A stretch of DNA of 61,604 nt from an uncultured Saprospiraceae bacterium (GCA_937923485.1 CALDUE010000076.1:1-61604); one strand, 5' to 3'. Positions 9,263 to 17,936 are shown, counted from the stretch's first letter. Program-made: numbers and translations. Notes: generated from the sequence alone by a model not told the origin.

Positions 9263-9700
9263 TCAATGCTCTACTTTCCCCAAATACAATTCCCAATACC
9301 CAACTGCATAGTAAGGTAGATTAATCAACAAGTAGTCATAGCCACTAGGTGTAGTTACCTCTTCCTTCGAATAGCTGTTTTGTAAAGCGCGAAAACCGAT
9401 GGAGGAATCTGTTCGTTCCATGAAGAGATGTAGAGATCTCATTCTTCCAACAGCACCGGATTTCATTTCTAAAGGATACAGCTTACTTTTAGAAACGAGA
9501 AGTAGGTTTATTTCCGCACTCGAACCCGCTTTTTCACGAATCCAAAAATAGGGAGCCCAAGAAGGCTCATGGTGTAGAGCGATTATTTCTTGTGTAACGA
9601 TATGCTGAGCAATACGCCCTCTATAAATCGCCGTTAGGTCTTGCACACCTAATAAGTTAGCCTGCCCGTTTTCACGAAAGTGGAATAAAGGCCTTGCTAA
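9263..9700 (-). pseudogene. Remnant of a DUF4143-type AAA ATPase (C-terminal part only)
   Basis: The open frame covers about 145 codons and matches only the C-terminal restriction-endonuclease-like domain of ATPases that carry DUF4143: YRGRIAQHIVTQEIIAL, YFWIREKAGSSAEINLLLV, LYPLEMKSGAVGRMRSLHLF (the PD-(D/E)xK-like E-x-K is present), YLLINLPYYAVGYW. Full-length members have about 400 residues with an N-terminal Walker-type ATPase; none of that is seen, and a TAG at 9701-9703 closes the frame. A GTG at 9646 could start a 127-residue fragment, but a decayed gene is more likely. Confidence 0.65.
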
Positions 9701-9927
9701 CTACTCTTGAAATTCTTAAACATTTCCAATTAAGATACTGGTGAAGGATATCCAATCCAGCCATGCACAAGTGTGCGTAGAATACACAGCCTAGCGGTTA
9801 AATGCTGAATGCAAAGGTGTTACACCCGAATTATACCCTTCGACTGGGATCGCATAAGCAGTTGGGTTTACCCCCTGATTCAAAAGTTTGTGCACATAAC
9901 CTGAATGATGACGATGAGATACATGAA

Positions 9928-10365
9928 TTACCGTATTAACCGCAGCAGGAATTCAACGTTAAGTATGGTCAGATATCCGATCTCCTTTCTCTTTATCATT
10001 GAATGGAATAGGCTGTCGAAGTATAGAAAAAGAGGGATAATCATGCTCAAGCGAATTTGCTCTGCATACGGCCAATCCATCAATACAAATAGATTCGATC
10101 CAAACGCGAATAATCCCGAGACCGCGATAGTCGCTTTCTGTAACTTGGTAAGTCCCTTTGTTTGAAGATTGATCGCCGAAATCGCCAGTGCCGTCATCAT
10201 ATAAAGGATCAGTCCAGTAGTTATCACTTCTGGACTTCCAGACCATGTCAATCCTATACCAATCGTTAATCCTCCAGTTAGGAAGACAGTCCGCTTGTCA
10301 CTCTGCTTTATGGACAAGGCCAAAAAGAGAACGGCGACGTACGTTAAGATTATTCGTTCAAACAT
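9928..10365 (-). CDS. Hypothetical integral membrane protein
   Basis: 145 residues, mostly hydrophobic. About four transmembrane stretches are visible: ILTYVAVLFLALSI, VFLTGGLTIGIGLTW, VITTGLILYMMTALAISAI and ATIAVSGLFAFGSNLFVLM, with a further hydrophobic segment (LSMIIPLFLYFDSL). I do not recognise a family. It lies 44 bp after a small PH-like membrane protein on the same strand, so the two may share a transcript. The G+C and codon use look like the neighbours. Confidence 0.6.
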   Translation of the reverse strand: MFERIILTYVAVLFLALSIKQSDKRTVFLTGGLTIGIGLTWSGSPEVITTGLILYMMTALAISAINLQTKGLTKLQKATIAVSGLFAFGSNLFVLMDWPYAEQIRLSMIIPLFLYFDSLFHSMIKRKEIGYLTILNVEFLLRLIR

Positions 10366-10409
10366 TGGATTGACCTAAAGGCGCCTTAGTGCCCAGTATG
10401 TTGTCGCAC

Positions 10410-10901
10410 TCAGCCCTCAGTCTCGACTGGCATTTTGGCCATAAATGCTTTCAAGTCAGCTTCCTTTTGCGTGCCAACCAAAAATCGCTTTCCGTTCTTT
10501 AGTTGAATAGCTAGACCTTTGTTCCCTTTCATGTTGTATACGGTGCCGTATTTGGTCCCAAGGCGTATTCCCCAACCTCCGACAAATCCATAATTTAGGA
10601 CTTTGGCAGTTTGAATTTCAGACCAGTCGACGTTCTTGGTAACAAAGGGGAAGAAGCTCATTTGTATCCCCTTTGAAGTAATGGATGTTTTGAGCTTCAT
10701 TAAGACGAAAAGCCCCAGCAGAGCAAATACAAAGACTGCTAGGAAGATAAGCCCAGCGTCTGACATTGGTTTATCTCCAAAGGATTCCCCTCTGATAAGT
10801 TGCTTGTAGATTCCGAAAACGGGCAAAAAGCCGATTGGGATCAAAAGTAACCAGAGCCACCATTGGGTGAACTTTTGCTCTTCCTTGAATTCGAGGTTCA
10901 T
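10410..10901 (-). CDS. Small membrane protein with a PH-like C-terminal domain
   Basis: 163 residues. Two transmembrane helices (WWLWLLLIPIGFLPVFGIY, about residues 14-32; LIFLAVFVFALLGLFVLMKL, about 51-70) precede a beta-rich domain of about 90 residues. Elements of that domain include SITSKGIQMSFFPFV, VDWSEIQTAKV, GGWGIRLGTKYGTVYNMKG and LKNGKRFLVGTQKEADLKAF. This pattern resembles bacterial PH-like membrane domains (DUF6141 or similar, from memory). The function is unknown. Confidence 0.65.
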   Translation of the reverse strand: MNLEFKEEQKFTQWWLWLLLIPIGFLPVFGIYKQLIRGESFGDKPMSDAGLIFLAVFVFALLGLFVLMKLKTSITSKGIQMSFFPFVTKNVDWSEIQTAKVLNYGFVGGWGIRLGTKYGTVYNMKGNKGLAIQLKNGKRFLVGTQKEADLKAFMAKMPVETEG

Positions 10902-11096
10902 TTGTTCTAAGCTGAATTTGCTGGCGCCAATTTACATAAAGGCAAGTAGCTGCTAATTGACTTCGCCTTAGGCAGATGCAGTTCGCAGAGAAGTTAGCCA
11001 ATGATCAGGCGTTGCACCAAGCATCACTCAGCTATCCATAAATTAAGAGATGAGCTGACAACAAGCAGATTTCTTCTCGCAAATCGTTTCTAAGCT

Positions 11097-11474
11097 CTAC
11101 TTACCAAAGAGCCTACTCAGCCAAGATCCACCCTTGCTGGACTCTTGTGATCCAGCAGGTTCATCAAGGTAGCGATTTGCTACCCGCAAAAGTTGCGATT
11201 GGGTTTTCATTCCAGTTTCTCTCCAGACGATTTCCCCATTTTGAAAGATGGCTAGGGTAGGCAAGCTCTTGATCCCGTACTTGGCGGAGATGTTCTTGTT
11301 CTTGTCTACGTCGATTTTCACAACCTTCATTTTCCCGTCAAGGTCTTTTTTAACCTGCGTGATGACCGGGGACAGCGCCTTGCAAGGTCCACACCATGTT
11401 GCGAAGAAGTCAACGAGTACGGGCTTATCACCCTTAATGACTTCTTTAAATTTGATTTTTTTGTTGGCGTTCAT
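11097..11474 (-). CDS. trxA: Thioredoxin
   Basis: 125 residues; a general cytoplasmic dithiol-disulfide oxidoreductase. The active site is FFATWCGPCKALSPV with the canonical CGPC, followed by VVKIDVDKNKNISAKYGIKSLPTLAIFQNGE, including the cis-proline (SLPT). The last 20 residues (AGSQESSKGGSWLSRLFGK) form a Ser/Gly-rich tail with a short amphipathic end that ordinary thioredoxins lack; it could be a localisation or interaction tag. Transcribed alone, with about 200 bp to either neighbour. Confidence 0.93.
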   Translation of the reverse strand: MNANKKIKFKEVIKGDKPVLVDFFATWCGPCKALSPVITQVKKDLDGKMKVVKIDVDKNKNISAKYGIKSLPTLAIFQNGEIVWRETGMKTQSQLLRVANRYLDEPAGSQESSKGGSWLSRLFGK

Positions 11475-11685
11475 GCTTCAGGCTATTAGCTTATGAGTAG
11501 GGAGGAAATAACGTGGATGTCATCTCATTTGTTTAAAATGAGCAAAAACCCTACCTCAACCTTCGTTATGGTCTCCATCAACGATTTAGGAGTAGTTGAA
11601 GCCGAGCATCTAAGGCCATGAAGTCATTCGGGAGTATTGTGAGTAGCCTCACCGCTGGATGATCCTGGCCATGAACTTGTATTTC

Positions 11686-11940
11686 TTACTCCTCAACTTC
11701 AAGTTTTAGGTACGAATTCATTCCAAACGTTATATAATAAATGCTTAAGAATGGATTTGTCCCCCGCAAAGAGAGGTTTATGTTTTCTCCTTCAGTGACA
11801 TTGAATTCTATTTCATTCGATCCGCACCAATCAATTTTCGCTTTTAATATGTGTTTTCCAGGATTGACATCAATAGACAGTGTCTCACCGTGGGAGATTT
11901 TTCCCACCAATTCATTATCTAGAATCAATTCCTCCTCCAT
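11686..11940 (-). CDS. Small beta-rich protein, PEGA-like; 5' end abuts a tandem repeat array
   Basis: 84 residues: LILDNELVGKISHGETLSIDVNPGKHILKAKIDWCGSNEIEFNVTEGE resembles PEGA-type or 'DNELVG...PGKH.L.A.IDWCGS' small beta domains found in larger proteins. The start ATG at 11940 coincides with the edge of a 61-bp repeat array, and an in-frame TGA lies a few codons upstream. The gene may therefore have lost an N-terminal piece to the array, or it may simply start there. Function unknown. Confidence 0.55.
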   Translation of the reverse strand: MEEELILDNELVGKISHGETLSIDVNPGKHILKAKIDWCGSNEIEFNVTEGENINLSLRGTNPFLSIYYITFGMNSYLKLEVEE

Positions 11941-12287
11941 CCCAAACGAGCGTCACGAACATTAACAATTATCAACTACCAATTATCAATTCCTACTGCC
12001 TCACAAACGAGCGTCACGAGAATTAACAATTATCAACTTCCAATTATCAATTCCTGCAGCCTCCCAAACGAGCGTCAAGAACACTATCAATTATCAACTA
12101 ACAATTATCAATTCCTCCTGCATCCCAAACGAGCGTCACGAACATTAACAATTATCAACTACCAATTATCAATTCCTGCTGCCTCACAAACGAGCGTCAC
12201 GAACATTAACAATTATCAACTACCAATTATCAATTCCTGCTGCCTCACAAACGAGCGTCAAGAGAATTAACAATTATCAACTTCCAA
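11936..12287. repeat. Tandem array, 6 copies of a 61-bp unit
   Basis: AAACGAGCGTCA recurs at 11944, 12005, 12066, 12127, 12188 and 12249, always exactly 61 bp apart. Each unit pairs a spacer (CCTGCTGCCTCACAAACGAG) with an AT-rich core (ACAATTATCAACTACC, then AATTATCAATT). Copies differ by a few substitutions. The array ends at the base before the stop codon of the UMF1-type transporter (12288) and overlaps the start of the small gene on its left. This 347-bp gap contains nothing else. Confidence 0.92.
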
Positions 12288-13652
12288 TCACACCACAGGA
12301 TCAATCACCCCATCCACATTCCTAACCTTCTCCTTCATCGTCAACAGTAAAATTCCGCCAACCACGAAGAAGAAAACCAGCGATAGCATGCTGTTTCGCA
12401 TGCCGCCCGTCACCTGATTGATGAATCCAAAACTGAAGGTGCCGACTACAATGGCCAGCTTCTCTAATAGGTCGTAGAAACTGAAGTAGCTCGCATTATC
12501 CTCGGTGCCATCTGGGATGAGCTTTGAATAGGTACTGCGGCTTAAACTTTGAATACCGCCCATCACCAAACCCACCAAGCCTGCAATCGCATAAAAGCCT
12601 GTTTTTTCGGTGACAAAATAGGAAAGCAGACAGACTGACATCCAGATCACTAACATGATCAGCAAGGCATTGATGTTCCCAAACTTTTTACTGGTTTTGG
12701 CGAAAGCCCAAGCACCCCCAATAGCCACCAACTGCAGTAGGAGTACTACTTTAATTAGTTCGGTCGTATCGAAGGCCAACTCGCTTTCCGCAAACGTGCT
12801 CGCAAGGAACAGTACGGTCTGAACTCCTGCACTGTAAAAGAAAAAAGCCGTCAAAAAGCGGATTAGCGCAGGTTGAGACCTTGCTTCTTTCCAAGTCTTG
12901 AGAAGCTCTAGATATCCTTCACGAAGCCAACCCTTGTGCATGCTCACCGTTCTATCTTTTGGCAGGCGACTAAACGCAAACATCCCGAAACTAAACCACC
13001 ACACTCCGACAAGGACAAAGGAAATGCGGGTAGCCGTGCGGGCTGCCTCAGCAATCAAGATAGGATCATCACCAGCGTATAAGCCAACCAAGCCTGGGTT
13101 GAGAATCATGACTAAGCACCCCACCAAAAGGATGACGCTTCCGATATAGCCCAAACTGAACCCCTTCGCACTCACGGTGTCATAGCGATCTTCTGTAGCA
13201 ATCTCAGGCAAGAAGGCATTGTAAAACACCAGCGCACCGGAGAATCCAATGGTTGCGACCATGAATAATAGCGTTCCTAGCCCCAAATTGTCTATGCCTT
13301 TAAACCACCACATGCTAATGCAGGCAAGGCTACCGATAATCGTGAAGCCACGCAGAAAAGTGAGCTTTCGTCCACTCGCATCGGCGATCCCCGAAAGGAG
13401 CGGAGACATCCCTGCCAAAATCAAGTAAGCGGCTGAGATTGCATAGGAGAACAATGTCCCTAATTCAAAGGAGCCTCCCAGAAAGTCTACAGGACCGTCG
13501 TACAAACTAGAATAGTAGGCAGGGAAAATAGCGACTGTTATAACAAGCGCATAAGCACTGTTAGCCCAGTCAAACATGGCCCAACCATTGATGGTCTTTG
13601 GGTCATTGAGCTTCGTAATTGTGCTATTCGTAGTATTATCATCTATTATCAT
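12288..13652 (-). CDS. MFS transporter, UMF1 / Atg22-like family
   Basis: 454 residues with about 12 transmembrane helices. The N-terminal signature INGWAMFDWANSAYALVITVAIFPAYY is typical of the UMF1 (vacuole effluxer Atg22-like) family, and GMSPLLSGIADASGRK is the loop 2-3 MFS motif. VMGGIQSLSRSTYSKLIPDGTEDNASYFSFYDLLEKL in the second half is also family-typical. The substrate is unknown. It is divergent from the rimK-like gene with only 40 bp between the starts. The stop codon is in contact with the 61-bp tandem array. A hairpin-element copy at 12694-12707 lies inside, where it codes AFAKT on the gene's strand. Confidence 0.88.
   Translation of the reverse strand: MIIDDNTTNSTITKLNDPKTINGWAMFDWANSAYALVITVAIFPAYYSSLYDGPVDFLGGSFELGTLFSYAISAAYLILAGMSPLLSGIADASGRKLTFLRGFTIIGSLACISMWWFKGIDNLGLGTLLFMVATIGFSGALVFYNAFLPEIATEDRYDTVSAKGFSLGYIGSVILLVGCLVMILNPGLVGLYAGDDPILIAEAARTATRISFVLVGVWWFSFGMFAFSRLPKDRTVSMHKGWLREGYLELLKTWKEARSQPALIRFLTAFFFYSAGVQTVLFLASTFAESELAFDTTELIKVVLLLQLVAIGGAWAFAKTSKKFGNINALLIMLVIWMSVCLLSYFVTEKTGFYAIAGLVGLVMGGIQSLSRSTYSKLIPDGTEDNASYFSFYDLLEKLAIVVGTFSFGFINQVTGGMRNSMLSLVFFFVVGGILLLTMKEKVRNVDGVIDPVV
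12694..12707 (+). repeat. Hairpin element, n:n' = G:C, loop GAAA
   Basis: The + strand reads GGTTTTGGCGAAAGC (from 12693). Antisense to the transporter, coding AFAKT on its strand. Confidence 0.7.
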
Positions 13653-13692
13653 GAGGAGGCAAAGTACATTGCCTCACATTGATTTCGCACCT

Positions 13693-14574
13693 ATGAAAAT
13701 CCTCATACTGTCAAGAGCTAACTTTTTGTACTCCACCCAGTCGCTTTTTATGGCTGCGAAAAAGGACGGACATTTTGCTGAAATCATCGACTATTCCCTC
13801 ATCAATTCCATCATAGATAAAGGTCGGCCTACGCTCTATTTTCAAGACGATAGACTGGACGATATCGACGCGGTGATTGGTAGAATAGGCCCAACCTTTA
13901 CGCCTATGGGCGCAGCCTTGCTACAGCAATTTGAGCAGCTGGGAGTCTATGTATCTCCTCGAGCAGATGCACTTTTACTGGCTCGCGATAAATGGCGCGC
14001 GCAATGCGCGCTAGTTGCGGCTGGAGTGCCGATGCCTAAGGCCGCAATGATCAATGATCTGGAGCAACTCGACGAACTTGCAGAGCGTTTAGGTGGCTAT
14101 CCTCTTGTCATTAAACTACTTGAGAGTACGCATGGCTCAGGAGTAATTCTCGTCAGGGAACGCAAAGGCGCACGTAGCACACTTGATGCCTTCGCGGGCT
14201 TGCATAAGGGCGTGCTTGTTCAACAATATATAGCGGAGTCAAATGGAGAAGACATTCGAGCCATTGTCTGTGGTAACAAGGTCGTCGCAGCAATGAAAAG
14301 GACACCGCCGCCTGGTGAGTTTCGATCCAACTTGCACAGAGGAGGAACGGCCCAACTAGTCGAACTCTCAAAACAAGAAACTGAAGTCGCCATCCTAGCT
14401 GCACAAACCGTCGGACTTGACATCGCAGGCGTAGATATCTTGCGCTCACATCGAGGGCCTTTGGTGATGGAAGTCAACGCCTCCCCCGGGCTTGAGGGAA
14501 TCGAGGGCGCTACAGGCATGAGCGTCTCTGCAGAAATGATGAAACAACTTGTAAAAGGAGCACGCAACCGATGA
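13693..14574 (+). CDS. rimK: RimK-family alpha-L-glutamate ligase (ATP-grasp)
   Basis: 293 residues from the ATG at 13693 (MKILILSRANFLYST is the usual RimK beginning; an upstream in-frame start would overlap the divergent transporter gene). ATP-grasp elements: DALLLARDKWRAQCALVAAGVPMPK, PLVIKLLESTHGSGVILV, GVLVQQYIAESNGEDIRAIVCG, GEFRSNLHRGGTAQ and VMEVNASPGLEGIEGATG with the metal-binding Asn/Glu. RimK adds glutamates to ribosomal protein S6 in E. coli; other members act on peptides or cofactors. The stop overlaps the start of an AstE/AspA-like hydrolase by 4 bp (ATGA), so the pair is translationally coupled. Confidence 0.88.
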   Translation: MKILILSRANFLYSTQSLFMAAKKDGHFAEIIDYSLINSIIDKGRPTLYFQDDRLDDIDAVIGRIGPTFTPMGAALLQQFEQLGVYVSPRADALLLARDKWRAQCALVAAGVPMPKAAMINDLEQLDELAERLGGYPLVIKLLESTHGSGVILVRERKGARSTLDAFAGLHKGVLVQQYIAESNGEDIRAIVCGNKVVAAMKRTPPPGEFRSNLHRGGTAQLVELSKQETEVAILAAQTVGLDIAGVDILRSHRGPLVMEVNASPGLEGIEGATGMSVSAEMMKQLVKGARNR

Positions 14575-15584
14575 AGACACTCAAAGACCACCTCGAAAAT
14601 TGTCCACTAGGACATCGTGCACTCGTGGACCTCAATGTCGGTGAACTACCATCAGGTACGCCAATTAAGATTCGTGCGCATGTAATCCGTGCTGCGAAAC
14701 CAGGGCCAACTGCGCTTTTGCTCGGAGGTGTTCACGGTGACGAAATTAATGGGATTGAAATCGTGCGCCGCACCGTAAAAAGTGGAATGCTAGATCACTT
14801 AACCTGTGGTACCGTCATCGCAATTCCGCTGCTCAATGTGTACGGATTTCTCAATTATTCAAGAGAAGTGCCGGATGGCAAAGACGTCAATCGTTCCTTT
14901 CCTGGCACCTCAAATGGTTCGTTGGCGAGTAGGGTAGCGAGCATCATCACCAAAGAGGTTTTACCAGTCATCAATTTCGCGATGGACTTCCATACAGGTG
15001 GTCGCGCCCATCACAACCACCCGCAAATCCGCTACAATCCGAAGGACCACAGCGCTAAGGTTTTGGCGAAAGCATTTAATGCGCCAGTAACGCTTGCCTC
15101 GAATACAATCAAGGGGTCTCTGCGCAAAACGGCCTTCGAAATGGAAAAACCGACGATCATTTTTGAAGGCGGTGAAAACCTACGCATTCACGGACCAAGC
15201 ATTGATGCCGCCTTGACGGGCATTCGAAACGTACTTGTTTCTCAAGGCATGCTCTCCGAAGATCAACCTACCCTAGGTTTGAGTACTGCCGCTTCCCATA
15301 GTGGGGCTACCTTGAACGAAGCCGAACGGACCCAAACCCCGCAAGAGACCATTATGCTCGAACACAGCAGCTGGACCAGAGCGACCAAAGCTGGTCTTTT
15401 CGAGTGGTGTGTACCGAGTGGAAATTGGGTCGAAAAAGGCCAAACACTTGGCTATCTGCGTGACCCTTATGGACTTGGTGAAGAAACCATCTTAGCACCT
15501 CGTAAGGCTTACATCATTGGCCACGAAAACAGTCCAGTGATCAATATCGGAGACGCACTTTTTCACTTGGCGTGGGTGGGGTAG
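14571..15584 (+). CDS. Succinylglutamate desuccinylase/aspartoacylase-family zinc hydrolase
   Basis: 337 residues of the M14-type AstE/AspA fold. Zinc ligands: LLLGGVHGDEINGIEIV (H and E, about residues 55-61) and the later His in FAMDFHTGGRAHHNHP. The C-terminal part (WTRATKAGLFEWCVPSGNWVEKGQTLGYLRDPYG) is the beta domain typical of the bacterial AspA-like subgroup. It cleaves amide-linked acyl or aspartyl/glutamyl groups; the substrate is unknown. Four-base overlap with the RimK-like ligase suggests that the two add and remove the same kind of modification. A hairpin element at 15060-15073 is in the coding sequence, read as VLAKA. Confidence 0.85.
   Translation: MKTLKDHLENCPLGHRALVDLNVGELPSGTPIKIRAHVIRAAKPGPTALLLGGVHGDEINGIEIVRRTVKSGMLDHLTCGTVIAIPLLNVYGFLNYSREVPDGKDVNRSFPGTSNGSLASRVASIITKEVLPVINFAMDFHTGGRAHHNHPQIRYNPKDHSAKVLAKAFNAPVTLASNTIKGSLRKTAFEMEKPTIIFEGGENLRIHGPSIDAALTGIRNVLVSQGMLSEDQPTLGLSTAASHSGATLNEAERTQTPQETIMLEHSSWTRATKAGLFEWCVPSGNWVEKGQTLGYLRDPYGLGEETILAPRKAYIIGHENSPVINIGDALFHLAWVG
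15060..15073 (+). repeat. Hairpin element, n:n' = G:C, loop GAAA
   Basis: GTTTTGGCGAAAGC, sense in the AspA-like gene, read as VLAKA. Confidence 0.7.
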
Positions 15585-15614
15585 GTGGAAACACTAACGT
15601 CACTCAACAATCCC

Positions 15615-15622
15615 TATCTTTA
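15615..15622 (+). promoter_or_regulatory. Possible Bacteroidota -7 box TATCTTTA
   Basis: One mismatch to TAnnTTTG, 4 bp upstream of the Uma2 ATG (15627). If it is real the transcript would be leaderless or start inside the gene, so this is only suggestive. No -33 box is visible. Confidence 0.3.
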
Positions 15623-15626
15623 AGCC

Positions 15627-16202
15627 ATGTCCGTAATACGTTTTAAAGATTTAGACCTCACAAAGCAATACACCTTTGCAGATTACGTCACATGGCGTTT
15701 CGAAGAACGTGTCGAAATCCTTCGTGGATGGGTGGCACGTATGAGTCCCGCACCGAGTGCCTATCATCAACGCGTAAGCACTGAATTGGGCTTCCACATT
15801 AGAAAATATCTAGGTCGAGATGGCTGTCAGCTATTCGCGGCTCCATTTGACGTCCGCTTACCTCGTACTAAAGGAGGTGAAAGTGTAGTCCAACCTGATC
15901 TATGTGTGGTTTGCGATCCATCAAAAATTGATGAGCAAGCTTGTGTAGGTGCACCTGATTTTGTCATCGAAATATTGAGTCCTAGCAACACAAAACATGA
16001 GCTTCGTGACAAATTCGAGTTATACGAAGAGTCAGGTGTTGGAGAGTATTGGATAGTCGATCCGCATCGTCGAAGTATTGAAAGATATGTGCTTCAACAG
16101 AAAAGGTTTATTGGACTGGCTCCTCGCACAGAAGATGATGCTGCCATACCAGCTACTGTCTTGGAAGGTTTTACCATTGATGGAGGTGATGTGTTTCCGT
16201 AG
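15627..16202 (+). CDS. Uma2-family restriction-endonuclease-like protein (DUF820)
   Basis: 191 residues. Uma2 proteins have a PD-(D/E)xK nuclease fold and are abundant in cyanobacteria and Bacteroidota; their role is not settled. Present here: YTFADYVTWRFEERVEILRGWVARMSPAPSAYHQRVSTELGFHI, then the metal-binding core VQPDLCVVCDPSKID (PD) and APDFVIEILSPSNTKHELRDKFELYEESGVGEYWIVDP (E-x-LSP). No adjacent partner that would suggest a defence or toxin system. Ordinary codon use, so no sign of recent transfer. Confidence 0.85.
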   Translation: MSVIRFKDLDLTKQYTFADYVTWRFEERVEILRGWVARMSPAPSAYHQRVSTELGFHIRKYLGRDGCQLFAAPFDVRLPRTKGGESVVQPDLCVVCDPSKIDEQACVGAPDFVIEILSPSNTKHELRDKFELYEESGVGEYWIVDPHRRSIERYVLQQKRFIGLAPRTEDDAAIPATVLEGFTIDGGDVFP

Positions 16203-16330
16203 GTGCTGCTACAGAACCGTTAGATCGAGTCAGTTTAATTGATTGACCTGTAATTTTCACTTTACCGTTAAAATTTCCACCGCCATTAGATCTGACGCTT
16301 CAATCGTGTGCACGCCCTACCTTACGCCCC

Positions 16331-16906
16331 GTGCCCACCACACCAAAAAAGTCTTCAACCTACCAAGTGCCGCCCATCGTCGGTCGCATTCGTACCTCGC
16401 GCAAGTGGCACCACAAGCTGAGCGTAGTCATGGCCATCCTTTTGCTCATCTCAGCGATTACGGGACTTTTGCTGGGTTGGAAAAAGCAAGTGGATTGGCT
16501 TCAACCAGGAACGCAAAGAGGAGAAGCAGGCGAACTCGTAGACTGGAAACCCATTTCAGAATTATCTGAAGCGGCTGTTATCGCCTTTCGGCAAAACGCA
16601 GGTCCCGATGCCAACGCGGAAGTTGACCGTATGGACGTTCGTCCAAGCAAAAACGTCGTAAAGGTCCGCTTCGAATACGAAGATTACGAAGTACAAGTCG
16701 ATGGCATAACGGGCAAGGTGCTTAATGTAGGCAACCGAAACGCCGACTGGATCGAACGTATCCACGACGGATCTATCGTCTCCGATTTGTTTAAGCTCAT
16801 CAGCATGAACCTGCTTTCTTTTGGCGTATTCATCATGACGATCACCGGTCTATGGCTCTATTTTGGGCCTAAACGCTATCGCGCTCAACGCCGACGAGAT
16901 GCCTGA
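16331..16906 (+). CDS. PepSY-domain membrane protein
   Basis: 191 residues from a GTG start. One transmembrane helix near the N-terminus (MAILLLISAITGLLLGW) follows a basic RTSRKWHHKLSVV segment, and a second lies near the C-terminus (LLSFGVFIMTITGLWLYFG). Between them is a PepSY-like extracytoplasmic domain: EAAVIAFRQNA, VVKVRFEYEDYEVQVDGITGKVL. PepSY-TM proteins are often linked to iron-siderophore reduction or to protease inhibition; no such partner is seen here. The last 8 bp overlap the start of the GT9 gene, implying co-transcription. It carries an n=C hairpin element (16584-16597), read as AFRQN. Confidence 0.82.
   Translation: MPTTPKKSSTYQVPPIVGRIRTSRKWHHKLSVVMAILLLISAITGLLLGWKKQVDWLQPGTQRGEAGELVDWKPISELSEAAVIAFRQNAGPDANAEVDRMDVRPSKNVVKVRFEYEDYEVQVDGITGKVLNVGNRNADWIERIHDGSIVSDLFKLISMNLLSFGVFIMTITGLWLYFGPKRYRAQRRRDA
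16584..16597 (-). repeat. Hairpin element, n:n' = C:G, loop GAAA
   Basis: The + strand reads CCTTTCGGCAAAAC, preceded by G, which extends the stem to three base pairs. Antisense within the PepSY gene, read there as AFRQN. Confidence 0.7.
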
Positions 16907-17936
16907 CAAGCCTCAAAAAGTACTCTGTATTCGACTTTCCGCCATTGGCGATGTAGTTGTCTGTACACCAGTATTTCGTGCGCTTGCTCAACAGCTCAAT
17001 GCAGAAGTTCACGTACTTACCAAGCCTTTGCCAGCGCAGATGTTGGAGGGCAATCCTTACGTCACAAAGACGATTCTTTGGGAGAAAAAAGGACTCACGT
17101 CAAAGCTCAAGCAAGAAAAATACGACCTCGTCGTCGACCTACATTGCAACCTCCGTTCGCATAGATTGCGCCTTACGCTCGGCGTTCCCGCTGTTGGTTA
17201 CCACAAGCGCAACGTGGCCAAACGTCTTTTGAGCAAGGGCATTGACTGGCTTGGCGAGGAACATCTGCTCGACCGTTATTTTAAGGCGCTCGCACCGCTA
17301 GGAGTAAAGTATGATTTTGGAGGACTTGACTATTTCGCCGAGAGTGAGTTTAAGTGCTCGTGCATTCTAGAAGGGCGCCTAGAATCTGCACTACCGAAAG
17401 GATTTACAGCACTTGTACTTGGCGCTACGCATGTTACCAAACGAATGCCAGCCGCTTTACTCGCTGATATCTGCACGCGGTCTGATGGGGAAATCGTTTT
17501 GCTTGGAGGGGAGGATGTCAAGGATTTGGCCAAAGCAACGCTCGCCCTACTAGATGCCGACGTTCGAAAACATGTCTCCGACCTTTGTGGAGTGTTAACC
17601 TTGCGCCAATCAGCCAAACTAATTGAACAAGCAAAAGGGGTCATTACTCCCGACACTGGACTGATGCATGTTGCAGCAGCACTTCACCGCCCAATGGTCG
17701 TCGTTTGGGGAAACACCGTCCCCGCTTACGGCATGTACCCGGTTTTGCCGAAAGGCCGAGAAGAAACCGCGCAATATGCTCAAATTCAAGAACTTAAATG
17801 CAGGCCCTGTAACCGGATTGGCTACGCGGCATGTCCGCAAGGGCACTTCAAATGCATGCATGACCAATCTGCTGTGGCAATATTAAATCTCCTTGAGAAG
17901 AGCAAGGCGGCTGCGGTGAAAAACGCCCTCGTTTAA
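16899..17936 (+). CDS. Glycosyltransferase family 9 (heptosyltransferase-like)
   Basis: 345 residues from the ATG at 16899, overlapping the PepSY stop by 8 bp. GT9 proteins add heptose or related sugars to lipopolysaccharide at the inner face of the cytoplasmic membrane. Motifs: VLCIRLSAIGDVVVCTPVFRAL (N-terminal Rossmann start), YDLVVDLHCNLRSHRL, and the nucleotide-sugar site TPDTGLMHVAAALHRPMVVVWGNT. The C-terminus has a Cys-rich end (LKCRPCNRIGYAACPQGHFKCM) common in this subgroup. An n=C hairpin element at 17742-17755 is in frame as VLPKG. Confidence 0.85.
   Translation: MPDKPQKVLCIRLSAIGDVVVCTPVFRALAQQLNAEVHVLTKPLPAQMLEGNPYVTKTILWEKKGLTSKLKQEKYDLVVDLHCNLRSHRLRLTLGVPAVGYHKRNVAKRLLSKGIDWLGEEHLLDRYFKALAPLGVKYDFGGLDYFAESEFKCSCILEGRLESALPKGFTALVLGATHVTKRMPAALLADICTRSDGEIVLLGGEDVKDLAKATLALLDADVRKHVSDLCGVLTLRQSAKLIEQAKGVITPDTGLMHVAAALHRPMVVVWGNTVPAYGMYPVLPKGREETAQYAQIQELKCRPCNRIGYAACPQGHFKCMHDQSAVAILNLLEKSKAAAVKNALV
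17742..17755 (+). repeat. Hairpin element, n:n' = C:G, loop GAAA
   Basis: GTTTTGCCGAAAGG followed by C, giving a three-base-pair stem. Sense in the GT9 gene, read as VLPKG. Confidence 0.7.

Noticed and set aside
11936-12287. CRISPR array
   Set aside because: The 61-bp units are direct tandem repeats with no unique spacers, and no cas gene is nearby.
13576-13692. Extended N-terminus for the RimK-like protein
   Set aside because: It would overlap the divergent transporter gene by 77 bp, and the RimK family begins at MKILILSRANF (13693).
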